Assembly: GCA_942493125.1 (NCBI GenBank) | Contig: OW818667.1 | Span: 1,302,001 to 1,366,000 of the forward strand | Direction: 5' to 3' | Length of the DNA stretch: 64,000 bases | Source: Fusibacter_C sp942493125 | GTDB lineage: Bacteria; Bacillota; Clostridia; Peptostreptococcales; Acidaminobacteraceae | Part shown: positions 7,954 to 15,964 of the stretch, piece after piece | Numbering within the stretch: the stretch's first letter is position 1 | How the letters are laid out: each line of letters begins with the position of its first letter | Translations under genes and position numbers: made by a program | The notes under the pieces: generated by a model | What the model was told of the DNA's origin: nothing | Database searches by the model: none | What the model saw: the letters and a program-made list of their open reading frames with translations, nothing else

Positions 7954-8522
7954 ACTTGCCCCCCATGTTCGTGGTCCACGCCAAAACTATAGATGACTTT
8001 GATGACAAAGAATATCGACATCAAAAGCATGACCATCGAGCTGTCTTTATAGAGGATGAGCGATAAGAATATCCCCAGACTCATCAGTGTGCCTGCTACT
8101 ACACGTTGGTGGAGCGTCCCCTTGAGAACATTGACCAAACTCACCGATAAAATTGTAAAGCCCCAGATCAAAGTGGCACTTTTTAGTGGAAAACCGAGTA
8201 ACCAGGCGATGAGGATTGGCTGTACGTGGACAGCGATAAAAACCCATCGATTTGCAGGTCTTGCAGCATAGTAATCGTTTGTGCCTTTTGTGAAATTGGC
8301 GATCGTGCCTGCAACGATATCCATCAAAAGCAAAAATCCAATGGCACCTTGTATGCGACCATTTTGAATAAAAATATCACCCTCTGTCAATGCAAGCCAT
8401 CCCATAATCACAGCTGTGACCCCAGCAATGAGAATCAACGATATCACATGGCTTTCTTCCCCTAAAATATCGTGAAAAAACTTAGGCATCTTTATCATCT
8501 TTGGCATTTTAAGCATTTTCAT
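7950..8522 (-). CDS. uncharacterised five-to-six-helix membrane protein
   Basis: 190 aa. A basic methionine-rich N terminus (MKMLKMPKMIKMPKFF, itself a small internal repeat) is followed by five or six hydrophobic segments, so it is a cytoplasmic-membrane protein. I recognise no transport or catalytic motif; a histidine/acidic tail (DHEHGGQV) ends the protein. It is first in a two-gene operon with the acetyltransferase and lies downstream of a perfect GACCG-type palindrome, so the upstream TetR regulator likely represses it. The function is unassigned; TetR control suggests a response to a toxic or membrane-active compound (inference). Confidence 0.75.
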   Translation of the reverse strand: MKMLKMPKMIKMPKFFHDILGEESHVISLILIAGVTAVIMGWLALTEGDIFIQNGRIQGAIGFLLLMDIVAGTIANFTKGTNDYYAARPANRWVFIAVHVQPILIAWLLGFPLKSATLIWGFTILSVSLVNVLKGTLHQRVVAGTLMSLGIFLSLILYKDSSMVMLLMSIFFVIKVIYSFGVDHEHGGQV

Positions 8523-8540
8523 TCTAAACCTCCTTATATT

Positions 8541-8556
8541 GACCGTTCGAACGGTC
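8541..8556. promoter_or_regulatory. TetR operator 1
   Basis: Perfect 16-bp palindrome GACCGTTCGAACGGTC in the leader of the membrane-protein/acetyltransferase operon. GACCGnnCGGTC-type half-sites are the usual TetR-family target, and a related site lies before the tetR-like gene itself. Confidence 0.8.
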
Positions 8557-8630
8557 TGTAATTAGTTCGAGAAATAATTCCCACTTGACGCGAGAATTAT
8601 TTTTATACTTCAGTTGATGAAATTATCATT

Positions 8631-9245
8631 CTATTTTCCAGCTAAATAATCAACCCACATCGACATTTGAAGCTTCCATACATCATCTAGATACTCTAGC
8701 TCCGGGTTCAACATATGGTGTAGACCTCCACCGTCCAAGAAGCATAATATCCCTAGTGCGACGATTTTAATGCGTTCACTAAGTTGCGGATCTTCTATTC
8801 CTTGATGTGCACAAATCGATGCTAGCTGAAGGCCAATCATACGAAGTAAAAGAGCCGTGCTTTCATCAAGTCTTTTTTGAAATGTCTCGTTGAAAAGCCC
8901 CTCATTGTAAAAGGCATAAAACGCCTTGTAGATGCGCATGTTCTCTTGACTGGTAAACAGTGATTCACCAAGCTTTGTAAGATATACTTTGAGATCAGTT
9001 TCCGATAGTGAAAATGACGCTTCGAAGCCCTCATATATAAAATCGTGTACGCCGAGTAAAATGGCTTCGCTCGTCTTAAAATGGTGAAAAATGTTACTCT
9101 TGCTCGTTCCGATAGATGCTGCAATCTTAGCTGCAGAAACTTGGCTGATGCCTTCGCTGCTTATAATATCGATAGCCGCTAGTAGAATCGACTGCCGCAT
9201 TTGTTCACCTTTAATGAGTCTTTTGTCTTGCTTAGTGTTCTCCAT
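8631..9245 (-). CDS. TetR/AcrR-family transcriptional regulator
   Basis: 204 aa. The N-terminal HTH spans about residues 15-60 (RQSILLAAIDIISSEGIS..., AAKIAASIGTSKSNIFHHFKTSE), followed by an all-helical ligand-binding domain. Two operator-like palindromes flank it: one before its own start (9275-9292) and one before the downstream membrane-protein gene (8541-8556), so it probably represses itself and that operon. The intergenic stretch 8573-8604 holds a weak inverted repeat (AATAATTC/GAATTATT) that might terminate the tetR transcript. The inducer is unknown. Confidence 0.92.
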   Translation of the reverse strand: MENTKQDKRLIKGEQMRQSILLAAIDIISSEGISQVSAAKIAASIGTSKSNIFHHFKTSEAILLGVHDFIYEGFEASFSLSETDLKVYLTKLGESLFTSQENMRIYKAFYAFYNEGLFNETFQKRLDESTALLLRMIGLQLASICAHQGIEDPQLSERIKIVALGILCFLDGGGLHHMLNPELEYLDDVWKLQMSMWVDYLAGK

Positions 9246-9274
9246 TCGATCACACTCCTTAATAAAACTATAAC

Positions 9275-9292
9275 ACTGTCCGTTCGGTCAGT
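9275..9292. promoter_or_regulatory. TetR operator 2 (autoregulation)
   Basis: ACTGtCCGttCGGtCAGT, an inverted repeat with the same CCG/CGG core as operator 1, placed upstream of the tetR-like start. It supports autorepression. Confidence 0.75.
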
Positions 9293-9325
9293 CAATAGTA
9301 AAAAGTTCTAAAAGAGTCAATTATA

Positions 9326-10090
9326 TCATTTCCCTTTTCTAAAAATTAAGATCCCCTCTTCAGACCCATTGTCTCCGCTCAACTCCGCTTTCTTTAATAA
9401 GTTTAATAACTCACCGCTCTCAATGTCCTCTGGTGTGACGCCAATAACCATGATATTTGTTTTATCACCACCATCATAAAACCCATATTTAGCAAATACG
9501 CAATCGTTGTCTAAAAATGCTTCGTGCGCATCGGTAAGCACCTTTGCAACATGATCCAAACTATAATCAGTTGTTTCAATTTGGATTGAAACTTCAGGAT
9601 TTATTGGCACAGCTTTATCAAATTTCATGTCAAGTTCAAGGATTTCACCGAGGTTTTCAGATAAATTTTTATCATGAATGACGTAAGTTGCGTTATTTTC
9701 ATACCCAAGTTCATCGGCAATAATCGTTTTAGCTATCAGGGTGTATTCACTGGTTAGTCTGTCAAGGGTGTTAAATTTCTCTACTACATAGAGTTGATAA
9801 TCATCTCGCTGAACTTTTCCATCACTATAATATATGGCAAATTTTGTGTCCACGCTCGTCTCCGATTTAGCGATCGCCCTATACCCTTGATTTTTAAAGT
9901 CATAGGTTGCTTTCTCAATTTCAAGATCCAAGAAGGTATAATTCTGTCCGACATACTGCTGTATCGCCTTGTTCGCAAACATCGCCGATAGTGGATTGCC
10001 AACAAATGCGTTTGTGATAAATAGCATCCCGCTTATTAGCACTAATGCGACCGTGCCGGCAAGCACTTTCAATATCGATTTATTTTTCAT
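9326..10090 (-). CDS. membrane-anchored protein of the ECF sigma operon (YfjL-like?)
   Basis: 254 aa with one N-terminal membrane anchor (residues 8-30, ILKVLAGTVALVLISGMLFI) and an extracytoplasmic alpha/beta domain. The ATG at 10090 follows AGAAAGGTGAAGACC and overlaps the end of the anti-sigma gene by 11 bp; a 14-codon N-terminal extension of the frame is not used. No lipobox cysteine. Its general build resembles the YfjL-like proteins often found with Bacillus ECF sigma operons, but I hold that loosely. It is third in a sigma / anti-sigma / membrane-protein operon and may sense or respond to envelope stress. Confidence 0.75.
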   Translation of the reverse strand: MKNKSILKVLAGTVALVLISGMLFITNAFVGNPLSAMFANKAIQQYVGQNYTFLDLEIEKATYDFKNQGYRAIAKSETSVDTKFAIYYSDGKVQRDDYQLYVVEKFNTLDRLTSEYTLIAKTIIADELGYENNATYVIHDKNLSENLGEILELDMKFDKAVPINPEVSIQIETTDYSLDHVAKVLTDAHEAFLDNDCVFAKYGFYDGGDKTNIMVIGVTPEDIESGELLNLLKKAELSGDNGSEEGILIFRKGK

Positions 10091-10622
10091 GGTCTTCACC
10101 TTTCTCAAATGCAAATTTGAGTAGCCCTGCAATCACTGCACCTAACACAACCAAAATTGCATATACGACGCTGTAATAAAGGCCTACTGTTAGTCCTGTC
10201 AAGCTGAATCCATCTTCAGCCATTACTAAAATCGTTTGCCATAAATAGGTCACTATAAAAATGCCAAGGGCTGCTAAAACCCATCTCTTTTTAAATACGA
10301 TCAAGGAAATACCCCCTATGATTGGCATAATAATAAAGTTATAAAACATGCCCATCGAGCTTGATAGTGCAATCCCAAGAACCGCGCCTAACGCCAAGAT
10401 GACGATCTGTGAGATGTAGACACTGCGTTTTATATCAAAGATGATTTTTGTATCTTTTAGATTTAATGGTTCTATTTTAATGTTTTCGAAGGCATCCAGT
10501 TCAATTTTACACGCTGCGCAGTGCTCTACGTGTTCATTTACGAGATAAGCACTTTCCTTGCTGGCAACACCATCTTTTACAAGAGGTATCAAATCAAGTA
10601 TGACGTTACAGTTTATATTCAA
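10080..10622 (-). CDS. zinc-finger anti-sigma factor, membrane-bound
   Basis: 180 aa. The N-terminal zinc-binding anti-sigma (ZAS/zf-HC2) motif HVEHCAACKIEL at residues 30-41 (His-x3-Cys-x2-Cys) sits in the cytoplasm, and three or four membrane helices follow from residue 65. The start is TTG at 10622, immediately after the TAG stop of the sigma factor and 8 bp after GGAGG. Proteins of this type hold their cognate ECF sigma factor at the membrane until released by envelope or redox stress. The gene order and the zinc motif make the pairing with the adjacent sigma factor secure. Confidence 0.9.
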   Translation of the reverse strand: MNINCNVILDLIPLVKDGVASKESAYLVNEHVEHCAACKIELDAFENIKIEPLNLKDTKIIFDIKRSVYISQIVILALGAVLGIALSSSMGMFYNFIIMPIIGGISLIVFKKRWVLAALGIFIVTYLWQTILVMAEDGFSLTGLTVGLYYSVVYAILVVLGAVIAGLLKFAFEKGEDHEK

Positions 10623-11108
10623 CTAACTTTCCTCCTTTTCCAAGATCGCTTTAATCCATTTCTTTGTTCGAAAATCAATAACACGTGCGGATCCTTCAGA
10701 CAAGCCTAATTCGTTTGCAATAGCACTATAGCTATATCCCTCTACTCTCAAACTAACTATTTTTTGAGTCCGTTCATCCTTTTCAGAGAGTAGCTTTATG
10801 ATTCGATTTGCCGTTTCATTTGTAATCACAGTTTTTTCTAGACTGTTTGATACGTAGATTTCAAGTAGATCATTGTATTCAACTGTAGGTTTCTCTTTTC
10901 TAAGGTGCCTAAGCCACATATTTCTAGCAATTGAAAACAGCCATGTTTTAACGGAAGACTGCCCTTTGAAGCTGGAAAGTGACGTTATCGCCTGAACAAA
11001 AGTCTCTGAAAGCAAATCCTCTGAAAGGGTTGGATTATGTGTCAAAGATAACAAATAAAAATAGAGATCCTGCTTATAAAGTTCATATAGTTTTTCTATC
11101 TGCTTCAC
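10623..11108 (-). CDS. ECF-type RNA polymerase sigma factor
   Basis: 161 aa. Region 2 (YELYKQDLYFYLLSLTHNPT... and the promoter-melting stretch FSIARNMWLRHLRKEK) and region 4 HTH (TQKIVSLRVEGYSYSAIANE) are clear; there is no region 3, as usual for ECF factors. I choose the GTG at 11108 as the start because AAAGGGGG lies 6 bp upstream; a longer frame starting TTG exists. The operon order sigma, anti-sigma, membrane protein is standard. A SigX-like promoter (TGTAAC, 16 bp, TGACTA) in front of it suggests autoregulation. Confidence 0.93.
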   Translation of the reverse strand: MKQIEKLYELYKQDLYFYLLSLTHNPTLSEDLLSETFVQAITSLSSFKGQSSVKTWLFSIARNMWLRHLRKEKPTVEYNDLLEIYVSNSLEKTVITNETANRIIKLLSEKDERTQKIVSLRVEGYSYSAIANELGLSEGSARVIDFRTKKWIKAILEKEES

Positions 11109-11130
11109 TTGAATCCCCCTTTCTATCAAT

Positions 11131-11158
11131 TAGTCACATTTATCTATGTATTGTTACA
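11131..11158 (-). promoter_or_regulatory. candidate ECF-type autoregulatory promoter
   Basis: On the minus strand TGTAAC (11158-11153), a 16-bp spacer and TGACTA (11136-11131) resemble Bacillus SigX-type promoters (TGTAAC-n17-CGACTA). It sits about 20 bp before the sigma-factor start. Confidence 0.5.
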
Positions 11159-11195
11159 GGCAACTAAAAATATATCGCGTCAAGGTGTTAGAAAA

Positions 11196-11238
11196 GGAGC
11201 GATTGCACATCCAACTTCTTTGGATTTGCAACAGCTCC
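11196..11238 (-). terminator. terminator after csbD-like gene
   Basis: GGAGC/GCTCC outer and TTGC/GCAA plus ATCCAAC/TTGGAT inner stems with T-run TTTTC on the minus strand, right after the csbD-like gene. A hairpin with the same GGAGC-TTGC outer arms occurs at 60868. Confidence 0.65.
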
Positions 11239-11261
11239 TTACATTTATATCTTTAGTGATG

Positions 11262-11492
11262 TTATATTTTTTTTACTTCATCTGATGCATCAGATGCATC
11301 GATTTTGTCATTCATTTTCCCAATGACATCATTTTTCAAATCTGAAACGGCCTCTTTTGATTCAACAACTTTTTTCTTCAATTTACCTTTCAATTCCATT
11401 TCTTCATTACCAGTCACTTTACCTACATTTTCTAAAATTTCGCCTTCAGCTTTATCTTTAAAGTTCTCAAACTTCTTTTTTAAATCTGACAT
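11262..11492 (-). CDS. CsbD-family stress protein
   Basis: 76-aa, highly charged, lysine/glutamate-rich helical protein beginning MSDLKKKFENFKDKAEGEI, with the CsbD pattern of repeated KGKxK / E-V-x-G segments (KVTGNEEMELKGKLKKK). RBS AGGAGGTGTCAT. CsbD-like proteins accumulate in general stress; the biochemical role is unknown. Monocistronic, with its own terminator. Confidence 0.85.
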   Translation of the reverse strand: MSDLKKKFENFKDKAEGEILENVGKVTGNEEMELKGKLKKKVVESKEAVSDLKNDVIGKMNDKIDASDASDEVKKI

Positions 11493-11601
11493 CTATGACA
11501 CCTCCTGGTGTATGAGCATTTTGAAATACAGTGCTCAATTTATTATACCATGGACGTCAAGGTGTCAGGGAAGAATGCCGAAATAGCCTTCTGCTTTTCA
11601 A

Positions 11602-11973
11602 TTACTTACGCCAGAATAAAGTCCAGTCCTTTTTATCCTCGATATTGTATTCAATCATTTTTGAGAGCAAGTCATAATTAAAAGGTCGATCCCAATCAAA
11701 CTTTATCAACATTTTGGTATGTTCATATCCAGCCGCCTTAATATCATCGCTAAATAGGTCGACGACAACTTTTTCAGGCGCTACAGTCATATAGTTTTTA
11801 TGATAGCCAAATGCTATGATAAAAGTGCCATGATCGGTAAACATCGGCTGATTCCATGCGATTTTCGTTTCAAGATGCGGGTACTTCTTCAACACCCATT
11901 CGCTCACTTCTTTCATGCGCGCGACATGCTCTGGGTTACCTACTTTCTCATAATATTCTTCAAAAGTATTCAT
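11602..11973 (-). CDS. DUF1801 (YdhG-like) protein
   Basis: 123 aa, cytoplasmic. WNQPMFTDHGTFIIAFGYHKNYMTVAP (described in parts) has the DUF1801 pattern of an aromatic, hydrophobic beta-sheet core, and the protein ends DWTLFWRK. The family includes B. subtilis YdhG/Fra-type iron-chaperone candidates; the function here is unproven. Two more DUF1801 proteins occur in the window (13278 and 53301), unusually many for one region. Confidence 0.8.
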   Translation of the reverse strand: MNTFEEYYEKVGNPEHVARMKEVSEWVLKKYPHLETKIAWNQPMFTDHGTFIIAFGYHKNYMTVAPEKVVVDLFSDDIKAAGYEHTKMLIKFDWDRPFNYDLLSKMIEYNIEDKKDWTLFWRK

Positions 11974-12011
11974 AACATCCCCTCTTTTCTAATTACGATG
12001 AATATTGCATA

Positions 12012-12473
12012 CTATAACGCGTCAATCAATGTCAAAATTTCTTCATTTCTAGGAATATCCTGCATGTCATGACCAAAATGAACAAAGCGCAAAATGCCAT
12101 TTTTATCAATGAGCATCTGTGCAGGCATGCGTCCAAATTTGAATAACTTCACTTGTTGACCATACATTTTTAAAACCGTAAGATTTTCATCAGGCAAACC
12201 ATAATACGTATAACCGTTTTTAGCGAAGAAATTCTTGAAAGCTTCTGCGTTTTCTGGTCCTATTGTCACTATGATCGTATCACGTTCATTAAATGCTTCC
12301 ATATCTTGATGCAACTGCATCATATGCCGTTGGCAAAACGGTCAAACAAAGCCTCTATTTAGAACCAAAAGAACATTTTTAGAACCTTTAAACGCGGATA
12401 ACTGAAAGGGTTCACCATTCAAATCCGTAAGTGTAAAATCAGGTGCTACCTTGTTTATCTCAACACTTGCCAT
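12012..12473 (-). CDS. selenocysteine-containing redoxin (AhpC/TSA-type, U-x-x-C)
   Basis: Full-length reading is 153 aa with one in-frame TGA at 12344-12342. The ATG at 12473 follows GAGGTTGTGAG. The part before TGA (MASVEINKVAPDFTLTDLNG...) is the standard start of a peroxiredoxin-like thioredoxin fold, and the codons around the TGA read NRGFV-U-PFCQRH. Selenocysteine (residue 44) thus replaces the usual active-site Cys/Thr in a U-x-x-C motif. The remainder (HMMQLHQDMEAFNERDT...) continues the family's sequence to a normal end. A hairpin (TGATGC/GCATCA, loop AGTT) begins 20 nt after the TGA, matching the bacterial SECIS rule. Conventional annotation would call only the 103-aa C-terminal part or a pseudogene. 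Probable role: cytoplasmic peroxide or disulfide reduction. Confidence 0.88.
12307..12344 (-). promoter_or_regulatory. bacterial SECIS candidate of the redoxin gene
   Basis: UGA plus hairpin. The 6-bp stem TGATGC/GCATCA starts 20 nt after UGA and has apical loop AGTT, with a G at loop position 2. This fits the known bSECIS consensus (apical loop 16-37 nt after UGA, G in the first two loop bases). Confidence 0.75.
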
Positions 12474-12539
12474 CTCACAACCTCGCAATTTTTGATTTTA
12501 ATCCATAGATACTCAAAGCATTCTCAAAGCATTCCCGTA

Positions 12540-13274
12540 TCATACCTTAAATGATACCCCTTGCTCTGCCATTACAACCTTTAATATCTCTACACCTTTT
12601 TTTCCAAAGCCGTGTAACGACAGCAAATCTTTCTCAGTATATAGGTTAAGCTGTTCAAGATTTTCAATACCTTCGCCCAGCAATGCTCTAATTGCAGGCT
12701 GTCCCAGCTTAATAGAAGTGATCTTTATTTTGGGTTTTTGGTAACGAAGCTGGACGACGCCCGATGAAAAACGCTTATTTTCAATGAGTTCAAGATTAAT
12801 TCTCTGTTTGACATCCGTGAACAATGGTTTGCCAGCTCCGAGCACGACCGGATGAACCGAGAGTCTGTATTCATCGATAAGGCCTAGGTCAATAAACGTC
12901 GTTATAAGACTTGCCCCGCCATATAACCACAAGTTTTTACCTGGTTCATTTTTCATCGTATTTATTTGATCAAGAATATTGTCCTGAATCAGAATCACAC
13001 CTGGTTCTACTTCTTTTAAAGATTTGGAAAAAACGACTTTCTTTTTGCTGTGCACTAAAGCCCACAAGTCGCGTTCCTCATCAGATGCATTTTTATTAGG
13101 GGTGTATTGACCCCATTTTTCATATGATTTTCTACCGTAAAGAATCGTATCAACGCTATTTAAAAAGTCATCAAAACCCATATCTGGGTCCATGATGCAC
13201 CAATCCACCTCACCGTTAAGTCCTTCAATGAAACCATCGAGCGTAACAGCCAAATCTAAGATAATTTTTCTCAT
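12540..13274 (-). CDS. RibD/DHFR-like reductase fused to a helix-hairpin-helix domain
   Basis: 244 aa. Residues 1-180 are a dihydrofolate-reductase-like RibD C-terminal domain (MRKIILDLAVTLDGFIEG..., YGRKSYEKWG, LWLYGGASLITTFIDLGLIDEY, HPVVLGAGKPLF). Residues 185-244 form a helix-hairpin-helix region resembling the RNA polymerase alpha C-terminal domain (PAIRALLGEGIENLEQL..., LLSLHGFGKKGVEIL). The first domain suggests an NADPH-dependent reductase and the second nucleic-acid or protein binding. The fusion is unusual; similar HhH tails occur on YdhG-type proteins. It is transcribed with the DUF1801 gene upstream, 3 bp away. Confidence 0.8.
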   Translation of the reverse strand: MRKIILDLAVTLDGFIEGLNGEVDWCIMDPDMGFDDFLNSVDTILYGRKSYEKWGQYTPNKNASDEERDLWALVHSKKKVVFSKSLKEVEPGVILIQDNILDQINTMKNEPGKNLWLYGGASLITTFIDLGLIDEYRLSVHPVVLGAGKPLFTDVKQRINLELIENKRFSSGVVQLRYQKPKIKITSIKLGQPAIRALLGEGIENLEQLNLYTEKDLLSLHGFGKKGVEILKVVMAEQGVSFKV

Positions 13275-13277
13275 AGG

Positions 13278-13697
13278 TCACACCTTCTTTTCCAACATAT
13301 CAATCGTTGCACGCATTAAATTCTTAAGTGCATCAATATTGATATCGGACAATTTGTTGATATAAATACACGCCTTGCCCATCTTGAATTTTCCAAGATC
13401 CTTAAGTAAGTGCTCATGTTCCGGGCTTCCCGTATAAACATAAAGTGAAATTGCCGCCTTTCGCGGAGAAAATCCAACAAGTAACCAATCGCCCTCTTGT
13501 GTACTCCGCTCTGACTTATAATGATAGCTACCAAAACCAATCATCGTCGGACCCCACATTTTCGGTTCATAACCCGTGAACTCCTGCATGATTTTGAGTA
13601 GCTCAAAACTGTCTTTCTTTCTCTGCTCACTCTCGGCAAATGTATTGATAAATTCTATGACGTCAGCATCATTTTGTTTGGTCTTAAGTTCTGCCAT
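13278..13697 (-). CDS. DUF1801 protein, operon with RibD-HhH protein
   Basis: 139 aa. MWGPTMIGFGSYHYKSERS, with an aromatic core and a KMGKACIYINKLSDINIDAL tail, fits DUF1801. The start is the ATG at 13697 after GAGGAGGTTTACC; nine further upstream codons in frame are not used. It ends 3 bp before the RibD-HhH gene. The shared operon hints that DUF1801 and the HhH reductase act together (HhH domains are sometimes fused to DUF1801), which is inference. Confidence 0.82.
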   Translation of the reverse strand: MAELKTKQNDADVIEFINTFAESEQRKKDSFELLKIMQEFTGYEPKMWGPTMIGFGSYHYKSERSTQEGDWLLVGFSPRKAAISLYVYTGSPEHEHLLKDLGKFKMGKACIYINKLSDINIDALKNLMRATIDMLEKKV

Positions 13698-13797
13698 GGT
13701 AAACCTCCTCAAATTAATCATCATTTAAATGATATGCATTTACCATTATTGTACCCAGAAATTATGCATTTAATGACTTATACTATATAGCTAATGA

Positions 13798-14316
13798 TTA
13801 TCTTTGCAGTGAGTATATTTGATGTAAATACTGTTCGTCCTTGAATGTTTCATTTTTTGTACCAGTCATTATAAATCCAAATTTTTGAACGAGCTTGATG
13901 GATTTTACATTTTCGGTATAAATGCATGCATTGATTGTCTTTACTTTCATATCATTCGAAGCAAACTCAATGAGTTCCTTAAGAGCTTCCGACATATAAC
14001 CATTACCATGAAATGCTTTTTTTAGATCATAACCGATTTCAACTTTTGATTGATTGGTATCCCAACAGTGAAAACCACAAGTTCCAATTTTAAGATCGTC
14101 CACTTTACGTATGATAATCCATCTATGCTGATTGCGTGGTTCCGGCTGAAGATAGAAATCAATAATTTCATCCGCTTCCTCTAAATTTTGTAGAGGTTCT
14201 GCATCAAATAGATATTTATTGACAGCTTCATCTGAAAACATATTCAATATGAACTCTCGATCATCGCGCTCAATATTTTTTAAAATCAATCGTTCTGTTT
14301 CCAATGGTCTAAACAT
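13798..14316 (-). CDS. GNAT acetyltransferase, RimJ/RimL type
   Basis: 172 aa. It begins MFRPLETERLILKNIERDD, the hallmark of RimJ/RimL-like N-acetyltransferases, and carries VEIGYDLKKAFHGNGYMSEA (acetyl-CoA pocket) and KSIKLVQKFGFIMTG near the end. The start is the ATG at 14316 preceded by AGAGGAGGCATA; the frame runs 11 codons further upstream without reason. The substrate is unknown (protein N termini or small amines). The neighbouring DUF89 gene ends 33 bp upstream of this start, so they may be co-transcribed. Confidence 0.9.
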   Translation of the reverse strand: MFRPLETERLILKNIERDDREFILNMFSDEAVNKYLFDAEPLQNLEEADEIIDFYLQPEPRNQHRWIIIRKVDDLKIGTCGFHCWDTNQSKVEIGYDLKKAFHGNGYMSEALKELIEFASNDMKVKTINACIYTENVKSIKLVQKFGFIMTGTKNETFKDEQYLHQIYSLQR

Positions 14317-14349
14317 TATGCCTCCTCTTGTAAATACATTTCTGTCCAA

Positions 14350-15210
14350 CTAATATGTCGTTAAAACGTAATCCATGCGCTTACAACCAAGAGCACCTGC
14401 GACTGAACGGCACTTCGCTCTAAGTAAGTAAAAAATCTTCTTATCTTTAATATCACTCAACGTTTCAAAGTTCGCCTGTCCTTTGCTGATGACGAGGTCA
14501 GACTTTTCAAATGCCCCTCTAAAGGCATCAGAGCAATCCTTCATAATCGTACCTTGAGCAGAATGACCATTGTCTATAACAGTTACAATATCTACAACGC
14601 CTGTGCTTATGGCATCAGCCATCGTCGCATCGTTGACGATGGGTCCGCCTTTTACGACAAAGGTTATCTTGTCCATTGGCATGTTTTCTAGAAGAAATTT
14701 ATCAAAGATGATCTCTCCGGCATTGTCCGCAATATACATGATATGCTTTGCATTTGAAATAGCTTCTTGTAGAGCCGTTGAGCCAGTACCAAAGATATCG
14801 CACTTTATACTATCCTCAACAGATTGAAGAATATCTTTCGGCTCTAGTTCAAGGCCGACAGAAAAATCGATAATATTGCCAGCTATTGCAAGCCTACAAG
14901 CCATATCAAATGGGTCCTTTGCTTTTTCAAGCCACTTTTCTTCTTTGATTCTTTCATACAGCGCGGTTGCAATGTCGTTGTAACGCGCCTTGAGTGTCGC
15001 ATAAGGATCTAAGATTCCCGTGATCTGTTTTGCGTGTTGATGCATTTTATAGGCAATTTCTGGAGCGGTTTCATCAAAATTCATTTCGGCCAATTCCTTT
15101 AAAGAACTTTTGATGATCACTTCTTGCATCTTGATGTCTGCTGTTGCTTCTTCTGCGATTTCCACTGCTTGTCGAGCTAAGCAATGAATGCATTCACGTG
15201 AAATTTTCAT
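14350..15210 (-). CDS. DUF89/ARMT1-like damage-control phosphatase
   Basis: 286 aa. The N-terminal CIHCLARQAVEIA carries the CxxC of prokaryotic subfamily I DUF89 proteins. The metal/phosphate site residues are in YIADNAGEIIFDKF (Asp-Asn, about residue 165), FVVKGGPIVNDAT and SKGQANFETL. DUF89 enzymes are metal-dependent phosphatases that remove damaged or excess phosphometabolites. RBS AAGGAGATTGTCTAC. It lies downstream of the FMN-binding protein gene (18 bp), so it is in one operon with DUF6054 and the FMN protein. All conserved residues I can name are present. Confidence 0.88.
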   Translation of the reverse strand: MKISRECIHCLARQAVEIAEEATADIKMQEVIIKSSLKELAEMNFDETAPEIAYKMHQHAKQITGILDPYATLKARYNDIATALYERIKEEKWLEKAKDPFDMACRLAIAGNIIDFSVGLELEPKDILQSVEDSIKCDIFGTGSTALQEAISNAKHIMYIADNAGEIIFDKFLLENMPMDKITFVVKGGPIVNDATMADAISTGVVDIVTVIDNGHSAQGTIMKDCSDAFRGAFEKSDLVISKGQANFETLSDIKDKKIFYLLRAKCRSVAGALGCKRMDYVLTTY

Positions 15211-15227
15211 GTAGACAATCTCCTTAA

Positions 15228-15623
15228 CTATTTGACGAGTGCATCTTCAATCGCCTTTAAAATAACTTTACTGCTGTATGTTGCACCACTGACCATGTCG
15301 ACATCGAGCGATTGTTCACTAATGACGGAATCAATAATCACTTCGGCTGGTTTGCCTTGTCCATTTATATGCTTATCAATTGTAATATCGACAATTTTCT
15401 GTGCGCTGACTTCTACAGTCACTTCAACGTCTACTGGAAATACACTGTATGCGCCGTTGTAACTGCCATCTGAAAGCGTGGTCAAGTCAACCATTGGAAC
15501 TGGCATTGCCATAAGCGCTTCAAAATTCTCTTCAGATTTTTTCATAAATACTGCAAATGCAATCCCTAGGATGACTACAACCAATAAAACGATTAAGCCA
15601 ACCCATTTTAGTTTCTTTTTCAT
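15228..15623 (-). CDS. membrane-anchored FMN-binding domain protein
   Basis: 131 aa. One N-terminal transmembrane anchor (residues 4-27) is followed by an extracytoplasmic FMN_bind domain: DGSYNGAYS, VDITIDKHINGQGKPA and the flavinylation site VDMVSGATYSS. In that motif ApbE attaches FMN to the Thr of SGAT. The start overlaps the stop of the upstream DUF6054 gene (GTATGA). Proteins of this size are electron-shuttle partners for extracytoplasmic redox systems; the partner is not in the window. Confidence 0.9.
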   Translation of the reverse strand: MKKKLKWVGLIVLLVVVILGIAFAVFMKKSEENFEALMAMPVPMVDLTTLSDGSYNGAYSVFPVDVEVTVEVSAQKIVDITIDKHINGQGKPAEVIIDSVISEQSLDVDMVSGATYSSKVILKAIEDALVK

Positions 15624-15964
15624 ACGACCTCTCCTCTAGAATCAAAATAGTCGCTGACGATCGCCACAAGTTCATCTTCGACACCCCAGCTAAAGTTAAA
15701 TACCACGCCTTGACCGCCACCAGCACCAATCGCGGATATATATATAGTTCGCCCGTCATCCACCACAGTAAGGCTCAAGCTCGCTCTTGAACTGGTTCTC
15801 ATAAAGTACTTGTCATAAACGCGGACAAGCACCTGCATGTCACCCGAGCTGAAACTGTTTTCGTCCACAAGGTTCATGGACATGCCACCGTTTAATATTT
15901 TCTGATCAAGTTCTAAGACAATTGTATCAAAGTCTCCCACCACTGTTTTTTCATATTTAGCCAT
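15620..15964 (-). CDS. DUF6054-like small protein
   Basis: 114 aa, soluble, beta-rich. It begins MAKYEKTVVGDFDTIVLELD and has glycine-rich ISAIGAGGGQGVVFNFSWG near residue 85. I believe this is the DUF6054 family common in Clostridia and Firmicutes, whose function is unknown. RBS AAGGAGGCTAAT. First gene of a three-gene run (this protein, FMN-binding protein, DUF89). Confidence 0.7.
   Translation of the reverse strand: MAKYEKTVVGDFDTIVLELDQKILNGGMSMNLVDENSFSSGDMQVLVRVYDKYFMRTSSRASLSLTVVDDGRTIYISAIGAGGGQGVVFNFSWGVEDELVAIVSDYFDSRGEVV

Noticed and set aside
7721..8066. Plus-strand frames rich in Ser-Val and Phe-Pro repeats
   Set aside because: Shadows of the 9-bp repeat in the acetyltransferase on the minus strand; no RBS.
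12012..12323. Short 103-aa redoxin fragment as a separate gene or pseudogene
   Set aside because: No RBS before its first ATG; the upstream codons give a standard redoxin start, and the single UGA sits at the catalytic position with a SECIS-like hairpin.
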